This document shows positions 47,157 to 59,807 of a DNA stretch of 64,000 nt, in pieces; within the stretch, counting starts at the first letter, position 1, and the number at the start of each line of letters is the position of its first letter. The notes under the pieces were generated by a model. The model was not told where the DNA came from. It was given only the letters and a program-made list of their open reading frames with translations, and made no database searches. This DNA comes from Kwoniella bestiolae CBS 10118. Its lineage: Eukaryota > Basidiomycota > Tremellomycetes > Tremellales > Cryptococcaceae. Where the stretch lies: assembly GCF_000512585.2 (NCBI RefSeq), contig NC_089241.1, forward strand, positions 310,001 to 374,000. The letters run 5' to 3'. The position numbers and the translations under genes were made by a program.

Positions 47157-49094
47157 TCAATCGAGTGTGGGTTTGAGTTCGGGTACCCAAGATTCAGGCT
47201 GATTCTTCTCGACCTGCTCCATGAAGTCGTCTACCTGCTTGGTATTCGACATCTACATCATGTAATGTCAGCTTGCCTAAATAACGTCGAGCCCAAGAGG
47301 CCGAAACAAACGACTCACTCGGAAACAGACAATCATCATCTTACCATCTTCCGGCAAAGTCATTCTAACCATTTTCCCATCTGGATAGGTGGTGATACCC
47401 TTGTATATTCTAGAGTTGAGAATCAAGCGCAGAACACCATCTGCCCGCATGACTATTAACAAACTCAACATCATAAGCAGAGAGCCTATCAAAATGCAAG
47501 GAAGATGAACAAATACTTACCTAGCCTTGCTCCACTACCATCCGATTGGTTGACATTCAGTTTCAGTAATCCCACACCCCTCTCCTTCCATCCTGTCCTT
47601 CGATCGTTTGTGTACAACTTGGCACGTGTTTGGAACACTGTTTCTTCATCTTCTTCACCGGTGGTGACTAAAACGTTTATAACTATCAGCCAGCAGTACA
47701 AGAAGTGAGCAAGTACTAGCATTCACCGTCTTGCTCCTGCATCTCTACTTTCTCTTCCTCAGTTTCGTCATCTCCTCCCGACTCTTTGAGGATCTCACCG
47801 AAATTCGATGGTCCAGCTTCGGACTTTTGCTCGCCTTCGACCGGTGTAGATTTCTTGGTCGAAAAGGCAGATGATGTTGAAGAGTAAGTACCAAAAGCCG
47901 ATCCTTTCACGGGTGCTGAACCAAATGCTGATGTCGATTTGGTAGCTGCAAAGGGGGAGGAGGAAGATGAGAAAGCTCCGAAGGTTGATTGAGGCTTCTT
48001 TGCGGGTGCTGATGTCGTTTTAGTTTCAGTGGTTTGAGAGGATGTAGGCGTGGACGAAGGAGGAGCTGGACTAGCTGCAGACACGAAGGGTGATGAAGCG
48101 CCAGAGAAAGATCCGAAAGTTGCTTGTGGTTTCTTTGCTGAAGCAGGTGTGGGAGCAGCCAAGGTCGATGCGGAATCTGAAGTGGGAGCGGGAGATGGGC
48201 TTTTGAGAGCAGCGAAGGGTGAAGCGGAAGAGGCGAATGAGCTGAAGGTCTTTTGAGTCTTTTTGGGACTAGGAGCCTTGGTTGAATTGGACTCCTCTGC
48301 TGTATCCTACAGTCTATGGTCAGCCTAGGAGTATTGGTGAGGAAGAAGAACCACTTACTTCGGCTACATCCTTGGCACGCTTGCTGCTAATATCATCCGC
48401 CTCCTGAGCGTAGGAGCTCTCACTTCGGTTCAAGGCTTTCCTTTTCAAGCTATCACCGTTGGAGCCCTCGACCTCGTCCTTGTCGATCTTTTCCCAAGAC
48501 TCATCTCCATTGGGACGTTCGACTTCCTTATCTTCAATCTCGACGTCCGGGGCTGAAGCTGGGTTCTCCTTTCCTTCCTCGTATGACATTTTCTCCACCT
48601 TCTTTCTCACTTCTCCTACTGGTTTCTCTTCATTTCGCGAGGCGGTTGTTGCTGTACCTTCAGTGTCGATCTCGACGTCCTCAGCTGGAGGGGACTGATC
48701 TTCTCCTTCCACTTCGGCGATGTCATTAGGTCCGGATGAGTTTTTGGAGGAAGAGCCGATTCGGTTCTTCTTGGTAGCGACCGGATCAGGGATGGAAGCT
48801 CCTGCTTGTGTGGGTTCCTAACCAACATTCATCAAATATCAGTAAGATGTATAAACAACAAGTGCGCACGCGGTAGAAGTTGAATAAGATAGCTAGCAAC
48901 GTAACGCACCAATGAGCCTTCTCTGACTCGCTTCAAGGACGAGCTGCCATCTGTAAACATAGTCAGCAAAATATCTATCAATGTAAAGAAGAATGACAAG
49001 AGTACGCACCCTTTCCAGATCCGTTAGTCTCTGTTCTCTGCATCTCCACACTATCTCTGGCAGGAGAAGGTGAAGGAGACGACTTGGACGACAT
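47157..49094 (-). CDS. RanBP1-domain protein, Yrb2/Hba1/Nup50-like
   Basis: Seven exons: 49094-49010, 48950-48910, 48817-48359, 48306-47727, 47667-47521, 47452-47319, 47252-47157 (513 aa). The N-terminus has a basic patch (SSSLKRVREGSL). A long acidic Ser-rich region includes KRAKDVAE, then a low-complexity part with repeated KKPQxTFGxFS / SPFA / SAFG units resembling FG-type repeats. The C-terminal RanBP1 domain reads TGEEDEETVFQTRAKLYT, GWKERGVGLLKLNVN, VMRADGVLRLILNSRIYKG and IVCFRMSNTKQVDDFM. Proteins of this layout bind RanGTP and assist Crm1 export or act as mobile nucleoporins. Whether it is Yrb2 or Nup2/Nup50 cannot be settled here. An in-frame ATG at 49190 would add 32 residues. Confidence 0.85.
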
Positions 49095-49614
49095 GGGGTT
49101 GTATTGTGTGGGATCCTCCCAGAATTGATGGGGAGAAACCACTGATTTGTTGATTCGACTGAAAGTAGGGAAAGGTGCACCGTCAAACACCCGTGATGCT
49201 GAGGGTGAGGGTGAGGGTGAGGGTGATGGTATGTTTATCTATGTGATAGCGATGATGTATGATGAGTTGGATGAGGACTGATATATGTAATTCCTCAAGT
49301 TGAGTGATGGATGAAGTGAAGTGGATGTACTGTCTGTCAGTCAATCACGCGCCATTATTGTGTATGATTGTACGAGTATGGTGGTTACACTGTACGGTGA
49401 GTTGAGTTTGACCCCTCCACCGTAGCCTCTTATTACCCTGAACCTCGACCAAGCTCATGCTCGCTGTCACCCTCACTCTCACTCTCACTCTCATTGATAT
49501 CTCCTTTCATATCGAATATCGACTTCTGTTTGACAATCATACGCCAACACCACGATAACTGTGTCTGTATCCGTATTCCCGTGTAGCATCACCTTCATCT
49601 AGGTCACCACAAAA
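49095..49614. promoter_or_regulatory. Shared divergent promoter of the RanBP1-domain gene and VMA16
   Basis: 520 bp. Contains a (GAGGGT)n run at about 49201-49226 and a (CACTCT)n run near 49467-49492, the latter just upstream of the VMA16 leader. Confidence 0.5.
49201..49226 (+). repeat. (GAGGGT)4 tract, G-quadruplex motif
   Basis: Four GGG triplets separated by TGA loops (49203-49223) on the plus strand meet the simple G3N3 quadruplex pattern. It lies about 110 nt upstream of the RanBP1-domain gene start. Confidence 0.75.
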
Positions 49615-50683
49615 ATGGCCTACTTTGCACCAGGATTGCTCGTCTCTTCCACCTCCATCGCCACCGTCGTCGGTCTCTATCTCCTCTTCACAGGTCAGCC
49701 TATTCATTACCCTTCAACCCCATATACTCTTATGCTGATACCTTGCTATCAGGTCAAGGAGAATCATTCAACGTTGGGAAATTCCTAGCCGAGTCTAGTC
49801 CATATGCTTGGGCTTTGACAGGTATCGGACTTTGTATCGGTTTGAGTGTCACTGGTGCTGCTTGGTACGTGCGCTACACACTTCTGACCCGTATCAGATC
49901 AAGCAAGCTGATAGGCATACACAGGGGTATTTTCGTCACTGGTGCTTCAATTTTGGGTGGTGGTATTAGAGCTCCTAGGATCAGTACCAAGAACTTGATC
50001 TCGTATGTCATATTTATCGATGTCATCTAATGAATAACCCTGCTGACGTGCCAAATTCAGAATCATTTTCTGTGAAGTGGTGGCTATCTACGGTATGTCT
50101 ATAAAGCTATTTATACTGTTATCTTGCTGACATAACTCATCAGGTGTCATCATCGCGATCATCTACTCATCGAGAGTCAGCGGAGATGTCGAGAACATAT
50201 ATACTGCCAACAACTATTACACTGGTTAGTCCAATACTACTTCATTCTTGATTGCGTCGTTTAGCTAATCCTGCTTCTCGCACTCAGGCTTTGCCTTGTT
50301 CTGGGGTGGTCTGACCGTCGGTGTATGCAATTTACTCTGTGGTATCTCAGTCGGTATCACCGGTTCCACCGCTGCTCTCGCAGATGCTGCAGACCCACAA
50401 CTCTTCGTCAAGATTTTGATTGTCGAGGTAAGTGAGATCGGCAGAAGCATTGTCATACTAGTAAGCTGATTGGGAATGCAGATCTTCGGATCCGTGCTGG
50501 GTCTTTTCGGTCTCATTGGTGAGTAAACGACCGTTCTCATCTGAACAAGGATTCTGCTGACCATGTCTTCTACCTTTCATCAGTCGGTCTGCTCGTAGTG
50601 AGTCCTTCTGCTTCCCTCTGATCGCAAGAACCCTCGCTGACCGACTTTTCTCGCAGTCCGGCAAAGCTGAAGACTTTGCATAG
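49615..50683 (+). CDS. VMA16: V-ATPase proteolipid subunit c'' (Vma16)
   Basis: Nine exons: 49615-49693, 49753-49864, 49925-50002, 50061-50092, 50144-50224, 50288-50427, 50482-50518, 50584-50597, 50657-50683 (199 aa). Five hydrophobic helices: [39 protein letters not shown]; a helix around [32 protein letters not shown], with the proton-carrying Glu; and the C-terminal pair including GISVGITGS and [21 protein letters not shown]. The N-terminal extra helix distinguishes c'' from c. It is part of the V0 rotor that acidifies vacuoles and Golgi. The gene is cut into very short exons (down to 14 nt). It converges on TRS20 with 139 bp between stops. Confidence 0.95.
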
Positions 50684-50822
50684 AATCACAAACCAAAATA
50701 TAACCCCTCCATAGTCCTAGACAACATCAATAGTAGTATGCATGAAAAGCATGAAAAGCCCTTGAGGGTATGAACGATCAGTCAGTCGGGGTATATATAT
50801 ATACATATCAGATTCTTATTAT

Positions 50823-51573
50823 CTACAGATTCCTCTTGGCGCTTGCACGTATCTTTGATTCGAACACTGGATTGCGGATTGGTGTGTTGACGGTGTGGAA
50901 GGGGTTGAGGAGGGTCTGATGAATATAAGATTGTTGAGTCAGTCCTATAGCATCTTGAAGGTCGCGCTGCCTTAGTTCAATCACCCACCTTGACATAAGA
51001 TTCCCACACATCTAAGAAGAACAACCGTATCCCGTCATCGTTCTTGATATCATGTAAGAGGATGAATTTGACTGTGTGATCACCGTCAGATTTCGAAATC
51101 GCCGTCAAGTATAAGAATCATGGACACACCATTCGTTGCTATAAAAGCTGAGACTATCCACTCATTATGCCTATCTATGTTCTTGAGATATCTATATCAT
51201 CGGCTAAGATGAGCTACACACATCTACCGATATATGAGCATAATGATACTCACAGACTACCAGTACCTTCCATCATCTCCTCTACGCTATCCAAGCTCTT
51301 GTGAGCTATCATCTGACACATGGCTCTATCCCTCTCTGGACCAGTCTTTGACTCTCCACTCAACAGCCCCAGTGATCCCCCCACCTTTGATCCTGGTCCA
51401 TCTGCACCCAAGTCTGATCCATTGGCAGCTGTGAAAGTTGACCAGGAAGGGAAGGATGAGGTGGAGGAAGCCGATGCTGATGATGATGATCCTGGGGGTG
51501 GTTTTGCTGATGGGAATGATATTTCGAACAAGGGTGAGTCTAGGGGTGATACGATGGCTAGGTAGAATGACAT
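50823..51573 (-). CDS. TRS20: TRAPP complex subunit Trs20 (sedlin, TRAPPC2)
   Basis: Four exons: 51573-51254, 51191-51130, 51071-50989, 50915-50823 (185 aa). The longin-like fold starts MSFYLAIVSPLDSPLFE; the conserved core is YLKNIDRHNEWIVSAFI, FILLHDIKNDDGIRLFFLDV and LLNPFHTVNTPIRNPVFESK, all typical of sedlin. The family is about 140 residues; the extra 40 or so are an Ser/Gly/Ala-rich insert between the first strands (about residues 22-75), in the loop that is acidic or short elsewhere. TRAPP is the Rab GEF for ER-Golgi and Golgi traffic, so it functionally neighbours SEC31 and VPS74, but they are not co-located as a unit. Confidence 0.93.
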
Positions 51574-52169
51574 GGTGTGTATGTATCAAGATGAGATGTA
51601 TGAAATGTATGCTGTAAGAGTAGTTGAATGCATGAATGACATGGATATGGATATGGATAGGAGTAGTAGTAGCAGTGGTAGCAGTGGTATCATCATTATT
51701 CGCGTTTCAGGGTGTTAGCAGTTAGTTGTATCATGTTATATGACACGCTCAGACCTCCTTCTCTATATACCTTTCAATCTCACCCCATAATCATCCTTCA
51801 TCCTTCATCCCTCATCCTTCATACTCCTCCTCTTTGTCATAGTCACAGTCACAGTCAGCTCTGTATCATCTACCTGTAACACCATCGACAGCACTGCTTA
51901 GACCACTCTTTTTCCCTGGTCTCGTCAAGCTTTAAATATATCACGTCGTGACGCGAGGTCAATCTCCGTTATTCAATTGACAACATTTCAACATTCATTC
52001 AATCAGACCGCACAAACATCAAAACACCGGACCAGACGAGCCTCCTTCGCTTTGGTCTGGTGTTTGAGTAATCATACACATCATATCATAATTCAAGTGA
52101 AGAGGTGAGTCTTGTACACCTCATTGCACTCTCCTGCTGACCTGTACTACCTGTTAAAGACCGTAAACA
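51574..52169. promoter_or_regulatory. Shared divergent promoter of TRS20 and the formin gene
   Basis: 596 bp with several simple repeats: ATGGAT/GTAGTA/GTGGTAGCA near 51645-51690 and CATCCTT repeats near 51798-51830. The stretch nearer 52169 probably includes a 5' leader, with a possible leader intron (GTGAGT at 52107). Confidence 0.45.
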
Positions 52170-55100
52170 ATGGCTTCACTCTTTGGGAAGAAACATCGCT
52201 CTTCGGCATCTGCCTCGTCGACACACGGGGCGACATCGCCCAATGGACTTGTCGCTTCGGTCCCTTATAACCAACTACCCTCTTCCGGTCCTCCCCCAGT
52301 TGCTGGTCCATCTACAAAGGGCAGTGGCGGAGAAGTGTCAGGTCGAATGATCAGCCCGCCCAATACCAATCCTATGTTAACCGCTCAAGGAACACCGATG
52401 AACGTTAGCAGGCGGTCAGATGGACTCCCTTTACCATCAAGTAGGAGAAGATCGAACAAGGATGATTCAGATAGGGATAGAAGGTCCAACATCACGGATC
52501 CTGGAGGAGGAAGAATGTCGCCTGATCTACCAGGTCAATCGAAGAGAGTCACTGCAGATGCTTCTGGGAGTGTGAGGTATAACCAACCTGGTATAGTGCT
52601 TGACACGTCCTCATCCACCGGTATACGTTATCAGCCACCAGCTGTCGTCACTCAGAATATGGCTCGATCCCCTACCCCTCAAGAGCTCGGTGGTCCAGCT
52701 AAACATCCATTCGCAGCTGGTTATGGGTTTCAGGATCCAGAAACAGCTTCAATACGTTCAGTCTCATCTGTCAATTCCCAACGTCCGAATAGAGACGGCA
52801 GGTATCCTACCTTTGATGGACCCCCTCCCACCTCTACCACCAGATCCAGTGTTTCAAGCCGTCATGTGTATCCTTCATCCAATGGTCGATCTACACCCAC
52901 CGCATCCACCTCAACTGCCTCACTTGTCCCCCACACACCGCGTCAAGATGAGTTTCATTTCCCCCGTCCATCAGATGCAAGAGTAGAAGAGCTATTCCAA
53001 CAGCTATTAGAGAATCGAGATCTAGATACGTCTAAACCGAAAGGTGTCCCATCCATATCATCCAGAAGTTCGATATCTTCCACCGTGTCAAATATCGCAA
53101 AGAGCGCTGCGTCAATACCTGTAGAATCGAAATGGCAGATGGTTGAGGCTGATGCTCGGAATCGACACGAAGCTGCGAAGATAGCCCGTCGTAAGGAGGA
53201 AGAGCTGAACAGGATGAGTTTGGGGAAGCGAGTGGACGCGAGGACTTTGGATAGGACCACTGCGGAATGGTATCTTACCAAGGCTTTGGATGGAAAGCTG
53301 ACGGTGGATCATCTGAAAGCTCTGGATATTAGCTTGAGGTCAGAAACCCTAGAGTTAGTTTGATGATCTCACTTCTACCTTGAACCCATGCTAATCATTT
53401 TGCTTAGCTGGATGCACAACTTTATGGCTCATCAAGGTCAAGTGGTGCTTGCCAATTATCTAAACGGAATCACCCATCGTAAAGGCAAAGGTCCTGTAGA
53501 TGCCAATCTAGAATTAGAACTGTTGAAATGTCTGAGGAGATCTTTAGGAAATAAAGTGAGTTTACACTATCTGCAACGAGGCTGACTTTATAGCTTGGTG
53601 CACAAGATGCGTTTCAGAAACCCCAGGTCATCAATGCCATCGTCTCCTCACTCATATCCCCTCACATCGTCTGCCGTAAGATAGCAGGGGAGATCCTCGT
53701 CTTTTTCTGTCACTACAATGCTGAAGCAAATCCTCGTCTGGGTCTCCGATTGGTGCTTTCCGGTTTCACGGCACTGGAACAGCAGATCAATGCCAGTGTA
53801 GCCGATTTAGCATACAAAGTTGGGCGTTTTGACGCTTGGCTAAGGCAGTTTGAAGCTACGATAGATGGAAGAGGGAGAATGGGAAGTATGGTGGGATTGA
53901 GTAAAGATCTGAAAGGGATGGATGATGGGTTTCTGATGGATTACTGCGTATGTTCCTCTGGCTCTTGTTTCTTTATTATCGGCTAGGTCAGCTTATCGCT
54001 TGGTATAGGTCACCATGCTTTGTCTCGTCCAAGGTCTGATGTCCGGGAAGGAGATCAAGTCCAGGTGCTCAGTGCGAGCTCAATTGGAAACTGCGGGTAT
54101 ACTCAACATCTTCCATAAAATCAAGCAGTGGAATGACGACGACACCATGAAGCTCATCACGGAGTATGAGGTGGAAGCGGAAAATGATCGTCGTGATTTG
54201 ATTGATGAAGAAGATCGTGAGATGCTCAAATCGATGAGGAGTCCTGAAGATGTCTTTCGTGCGCTGCTACAGACTACGAAAGGGTCGAAAGCTAGCGCAT
54301 ACCTCCTCAATGCTCTTCGACATCTCTTGCTGATCAAGGGCGAGAAAGAAGAAAAAGTACGATACTTCCAGCTGCTCGACAAACTCATCACAAGCATTGT
54401 CATGAGCGACACTCCCGATCTTAGTCAGGATTTCTCTCGAGCTTTTGGGATATCAGTCTCACATCTTGTCGGTAAATTTGTGGAACAGGATCGTCTCGAT
54501 GAGGCTATGGAGGAATTGAGAGGTACCAAAGTCGCCCTTGCCAAAGTGAAGGAGGAAAAGCGGAACCTTCAAGAGGAAATCTCCGCTGGTGATGATGGAC
54601 TGGTGGGAAAGCTGAAAGCTCAGGTGGTAGATCTGGAAGAAAAGCTCAGAAGATCAAGAGCTGCCACCGAGACGGTGACTGACCAAATGGAGGGGATGAA
54701 GCGAGACTATGAGCAACGTATAGCGGATCTGGAATTATACATCCAAGAATTATTCAACATGCTTCGAGAAACCGCTCATCTGGAGCAAGTGCAAGAGATG
54801 ACACATGGCCCAATCGATAGAAGGAAGTTGATCCATGATCTGCGGGAGCAGTGGGAAAGGAAGAAAACTATCCGGAAATTGGAAGGCAAGAACCGACGCA
54901 AAACAGTCAGACCAGGATCAACCATATTGGAAGATGAATCCGAGGAGGATGGAGAGGATGAAGATGGTGAAGTGATGGAGGCTGAGAAGGTAGCTTTTGG
55001 CGGTCAAGCGAAAGGGGAGGTGAAACATGCAAAGAGAGAATCCCATCGAGACAGGAAGGCAATGTCAGGCTCTCAATTCATGGATGCGGAAGAGGAACGA

Positions 55101-58081
55101 GTGAGAGCGCATATCGAAAACACGCTGGCTCTGGGAGCAGATTCAGTGGTAGGTCTTTTGACAATCCTTTTTGGTATGCCCTTGTACTCACGATTCGTAT
55201 AGTCTCCTATACGCCCTCAAGGAGCATCCTCACGTACCGCTCGAAACCGAGACGATCTTACCCCTACGCGAAGAGCTTTCGACATCAATGCTCCACCCGT
55301 CGGCGAGAAATCGATATACCGTCAATCGAAAAAGCCAGGACTCCCACCTCGTTTCTTGGAAGAGATCAGGTTCAAGGCCCTTTCCCGAAGTTCCTCTGCT
55401 CCTGCTGGACTGGTATCTGAGGATGACGTCGACGGTGAAGATTATCGAGATAGTCAGTTCACTCAACGGACAGATGGTACAGGATATACGTCTGGCATGT
55501 CCTATGAACTGCGCACGCCCAGCAGTCGCGACAGCTTCAGAATACAAGTCCTCAGTAGGGCTAAATCGATCCGGCATGGTCTCGATTCAGATGACATCCT
55601 CCCGGACGATGTTGGAAACCTGTCCACCGTACAAGAAGGCGAAGAAGTCAGGGGAAGTCTGGCTAGCACTTCAGAAGCTCCCGATGACGGATCAGAGATA
55701 CCATCTTCATCGCCTATCGTGTCTCATGCACCACCACCTCCCCCACCTCCCCCTCCTCCTCCACCACCCCCTCCTCCCCCACCGCCGCCACCTGCCATAT
55801 TCGGGATTCCAGCGAGTGGATCCAGTACCACTCCCTTCTCCTCACCACCACCACCACCACCGCCGCCCCCTCCACCTCCTGGTGCTCCTGGGGGCGGTGG
55901 GCCACAACTTGCTGGCATGTCTGGTGTGTTGGCGGGTATCAAAGACGGAGTGTCGCTCAAGAAGACAGCTGGATCGCCTACTCCTCCTCCGCCGCCCCCA
56001 CCCCCTATCTCGCCGCAAAATTCCCTACCTACCGTCGCTCGAGCTCCTCTTGGTTCAATCAGTTCACTCCTATATGGTTCTAATGACTCTCGAAAAGATA
56101 TTGGTCTCATCGCTAGCAAGAAGATGAAGCAGCTGCAATGGGAGAAGGTTTCGAAGAATCAATTAGCGAAAACTGTCTGGGGTCAAGCCGATGAGGTGGA
56201 AAGTGAGTTGGTGGACAAAATGAAGGCTGTCAATCTTTGGGACGAGATGGAAGATGAGTTTAAAGCGAAAGAGATCATCTACGACGCTGTCAAGAAACGT
56301 AAAGAGACCGAGTTGCAGAGTGTGCTTGCTCCGGATCATCGTAAGAGGATCGAGATCCTCATGGCTGGTTCGACTGCGAAGAGCTTCAAAGATCCCGAGA
56401 GGTTGTCAGAAGCTATCGCCAACTTCAGTAGCGAGCTCTGTACCGAAACGTTCTTGCATGAACTGCAAGGTGTTCTTCCGAATGATGATGATGTGAGTTG
56501 TTCATTTTTGGACTGAAGCGACTGAGCTAACCTCATATACCAGCGAGGCAAACTTCTCACTCATTCTGCCGACACGGAAGCTGAACTGGAGCTTCTTCAT
56601 CCTGCTGATCGACTGATGGTTCGCCTCATCCAACTCCCTCACCTCAACGATCGGGTGAAAGGGATGTTGTTTGAGGTTCGGTTTGCTCAAAACATGGATT
56701 TACTGGAGCAGGCAAGTCACGTAATTACAGTATAATTGCGTGCAAGTTGCTAATTCTCCGTCTGATATACAGTCTCTCGCTGTTCTCAAGAGTGCTTGTC
56801 ATGATCTTCGCCATGCTGAGCGATTCCAGAAATTGCTCAATGTTATCCTCACTATGGGTAATTACCTTAACGGTACTAATTTTGCTGGTGGTGCTTTCGG
56901 TTTCAAGATCGCCAGTATCAATAGAGTAGGTTTGCACACTTTTGGTCAAAGACGATGAAGCTGATTTGAGAAATTATAGCTTGTCGATACAAAATCTAGT
57001 GGTGGTGGTAACCTGCTTCATTTCCTTGAGAAGACGGTCTCTCAACATTTCCCTCATCTTGATGGATTCCTGGATGAGCTGGCTAAACCATCTGAGGCAT
57101 CTCGAGGTGAGTAACTGGTCATCTCAAGAATGAGTTGACTGCTGAGCTTCTCTGCTAGTCAATTATGCCGACATGCAGGCTACGTCGAAGCATATGTTGG
57201 ATGAGATTCGAAAGATCCGAGATTCGTTGAGAAACAACTTTGAGGAAGGTGTGGATGGTTATACCAAGAAGATGTTCCGATTCTCTGCTGTTGCCGAAGA
57301 ACGGCTTCAGGATCTGAGAGATGGTATCATCGGTGCCGACAAGGAGCTTCGAGAGGTCGAAACATACTATGGAGAAGGTGAAGAGATGGGCAGACCTCTA
57401 CAGAGTCAAGACTTCTTTGGTATCTTCAGAACATTCACATCATCGTATAGAGTGAGTACAGATTGTCGCGTGAATTCAGATAGCCAGGATTGCTAACTAA
57501 CGTGACTTGTGTAGTTCTGTCGATCCCAAAATCGAGCAAGAGCTGATGAAGCCGCTGCTCGAGAACGTCGAGCTGCCGCTAAAGCTGCTCTTACCCCTCA
57601 AACCACCGGCATGTCCACCGCCTCACGAGATCTGATCGACGGTACGATGCAACGTCTCAAAGTCGAAGGTACCCCCCGAGTCAAGCGTGAACGACGTGCT
57701 CATCTACCTCCACCCAGTCCATTGCCGCAGACCACCGATTTCTCGGATTTCATGTTACCTCTTTCAGCTGGTGATACCGAGACGCTTGACTTTGGTTCTC
57801 TAGCTCAGAGGATGATGTTGGATGAGAATTTCTTCCCTGGACTATCGTCTGGGGGAGGATTCGGCGATCCTATTGATACTGGGTTATTGAGTCCTCAGCC
57901 CACCGGTGGGGAACCTCTATCACCTGAATCGCCCAGTCCGAATCCCCTTACCATCGCGGAACAAGATGGGAAAGCGCTCTTACCCTCACCCAGTGCATTG
58001 GATCGTCCAGATTTGATGGTCCTGTCGAAAGTGTCAGAACAAGAAGAAGATGAAGATGAAGAGGATCAGTTCGCAGATTGA
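52170..58081 (+). CDS. BNI1: Formin, Bni1-like actin nucleator
   Basis: Ten exons: 52170-53353, 53408-53555, 53618-53947, 54009-55148, 55203-56492, 56544-56711, 56773-56925, 56980-57106, 57159-57451, 57515-58081 (1799 aa). A Ser/Pro-rich N-terminus (1-265); GBD/FH3 (about 270-720, with RVEELFQQLLENRDL and ETAGILNIFHKIKQWNDDD); coiled coil (about 711-812); FH1 with long polyproline runs (about 1110-1205); FH2 (about 1236-1610, with KKMKQLQWEKVSKNQLAKTVW-type start, NVILTMGNYLNG and SSGGGNLLHFLE); and a DAD-like tail near 1650 (LIDGTMQRLKVEG then RVKRERR). Rho-GTP releases GBD-DAD autoinhibition; FH1 feeds profilin-actin to FH2 for cable assembly in polarity and cytokinesis. Intron 6 uses a GC donor (CAG|GCAAGT). 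Confidence 0.95.
55728..56010 (+). repeat. Polyproline (CCN)n tracts encoding FH1
   Basis: Three runs of Pro codons (about 55728-55795, 55848-55880, 55981-56007), mixed CCA/CCT/CCC codons. The antisense strand reads long poly-Gly frames, which are shadows. Such tracts are prone to length variation. Confidence 0.85.
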
Positions 58082-59807
58082 TACAATGGCTGACAGAAGA
58101 ATCTGGAAGGGAGGGTGGGTCATTCATTGTATATATTTAGATTATAATTCTTGTCAATCCGTAGAAGCGGAGTAGATTAATGCTGTACGACCTCTGTTAC
58201 GATGTAGGGTTGTGTAACGCTAGTAATGTTAACAGGTATTCAACAACATCCTTCGGTGATATAGATTGGAGAGTGTGCAAGTGTAATGTTATGTTTGTCA
58301 TACCTGCATGAATATACAGAAATCATTGAGTCTGAATGACTGATAGAGGCAACATGGATGAGGATCGAATGCCAATGATGCCATAATGCCATAATGCCAT
58401 AACAAGCTGGGATTGGGATTACCTGTTTACGTATATCTAGTCTCACGCGACTGATTATTTTGCTGTGTGCTCATGTGTTTATTTCTTTTTTGTTGTTGTG
58501 GTCAGCTGGCTACTATACCCTTTATACCCTGTTATACCCTGTTGTTTCATCGTTGTTCGCACTATTAAATATCAGCCAAATCGGCACTAAGAGTAATCCT
58601 CTCCTCGAGGTGAAAAGGTGAATCAACATGTGAATCCCACTTTGCATACAGTAGACCAGGGCAATAAGAAATCCGGTGACATGCTATTGCTATTGCTATG
58701 CATGCATGGGGTCGAGTAGCAATTCTCAAGGTCTGTAGGTTGGACCATTGCTATGCATGCTCGATTCTCCTCATACGGTATGCGCATCCATGATACGAGG
58801 CTTGGCGCCTAGACTGGTCCGGTCTGACATGGAATAATGCAATCAATACCTGCAATGTTTACTTTGTTGACTGATGCCGTTCACAATGCGCCGCTTCGGT
58901 CTGGTAGTTACAGGATAGTTAACAGTGGTAGTCGTCATTCGACATTATAGGGTACTTCAGTCCTTATAGCATACAGCATCATCGTACAGTAACAAAACAT
59001 CGTATCCTTTACATAGGAAAGGAACAACGCACGGATCCATTCCTTTCTCCCTTGTTACCCCACTCAACAACCCTACCTACGACCTCGTTCTTTTTTCTCT
59101 CAAGCATATAGATGATCATTGACGATTAATTGACCAGCCCAGTCTTGTGTTACTTGGCAAATCATATATGCACAATAATCATTAGGATATAAACAACTAT
59201 ACATATCGACATCATCCATCACACTCATTTCGTATCCCTTTGTATCCCTTTCATTGCGTCGTTGCTTCCTTGCTTCTTCCCCCCTTCCTTTTCTCCGCAC
59301 AGACCACCATCACCTCATTGCTGAAACGAATAAACAAATAACAAAAACGAATCCAAAAAAGAAAGAACGATCAAAGCACGGACAATAAACGATATATATC
59401 TTCATCCCGCACCATAACGACGCGCAACATAACATCATCACTCAACACACACCACCCACCCACCTCTTTAGTTCAGGTAAGTGGGCCCGCCTGCCTGCCT
59501 CCCTCTTCTCACTGCACACTCCCTGTCTCCCCCCTCCTCTCATCTCATTCGTGCTGTTTAAGATACAGCGACAACGCTCAGATCCACAGACCCACCCACC
59601 CTTGGATTGTCTGATTCTTTCACATATAAACAGTCTCAAACCTCGTATTCACAACGTTCCTTTTCACTTTGCTCATACCACCTTGTGTCTCAGCAGGTTA
59701 TATCCTCCAACTAGATTCGCTCTTTAAACCTTTTACCGCAACTCCAATCACACCTGAAATACCTCCCATCACAACTCGAATAACCAGCCTACAACTGTCA
59801 TTCCAAC
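58082..59807. other. Intergenic stretch between the formin and lysozyme-like genes
   Basis: About 1.7 kb. Minor repeats: GCCATAAT near 58378-58402, TATACCCT near 58517-58545, CTATTG/GCATGC near 58683-58706. From about 59400 the sequence is C/A- and C/T-rich, consistent with a long 5' leader of the secreted protein gene. No gene seen. Confidence 0.45.

Noticed and set aside
55714..56119. Long minus-strand ORFs with poly-Gly and poly-Val runs
   Set aside because: Antisense shadows of the formin FH1 polyproline codons.
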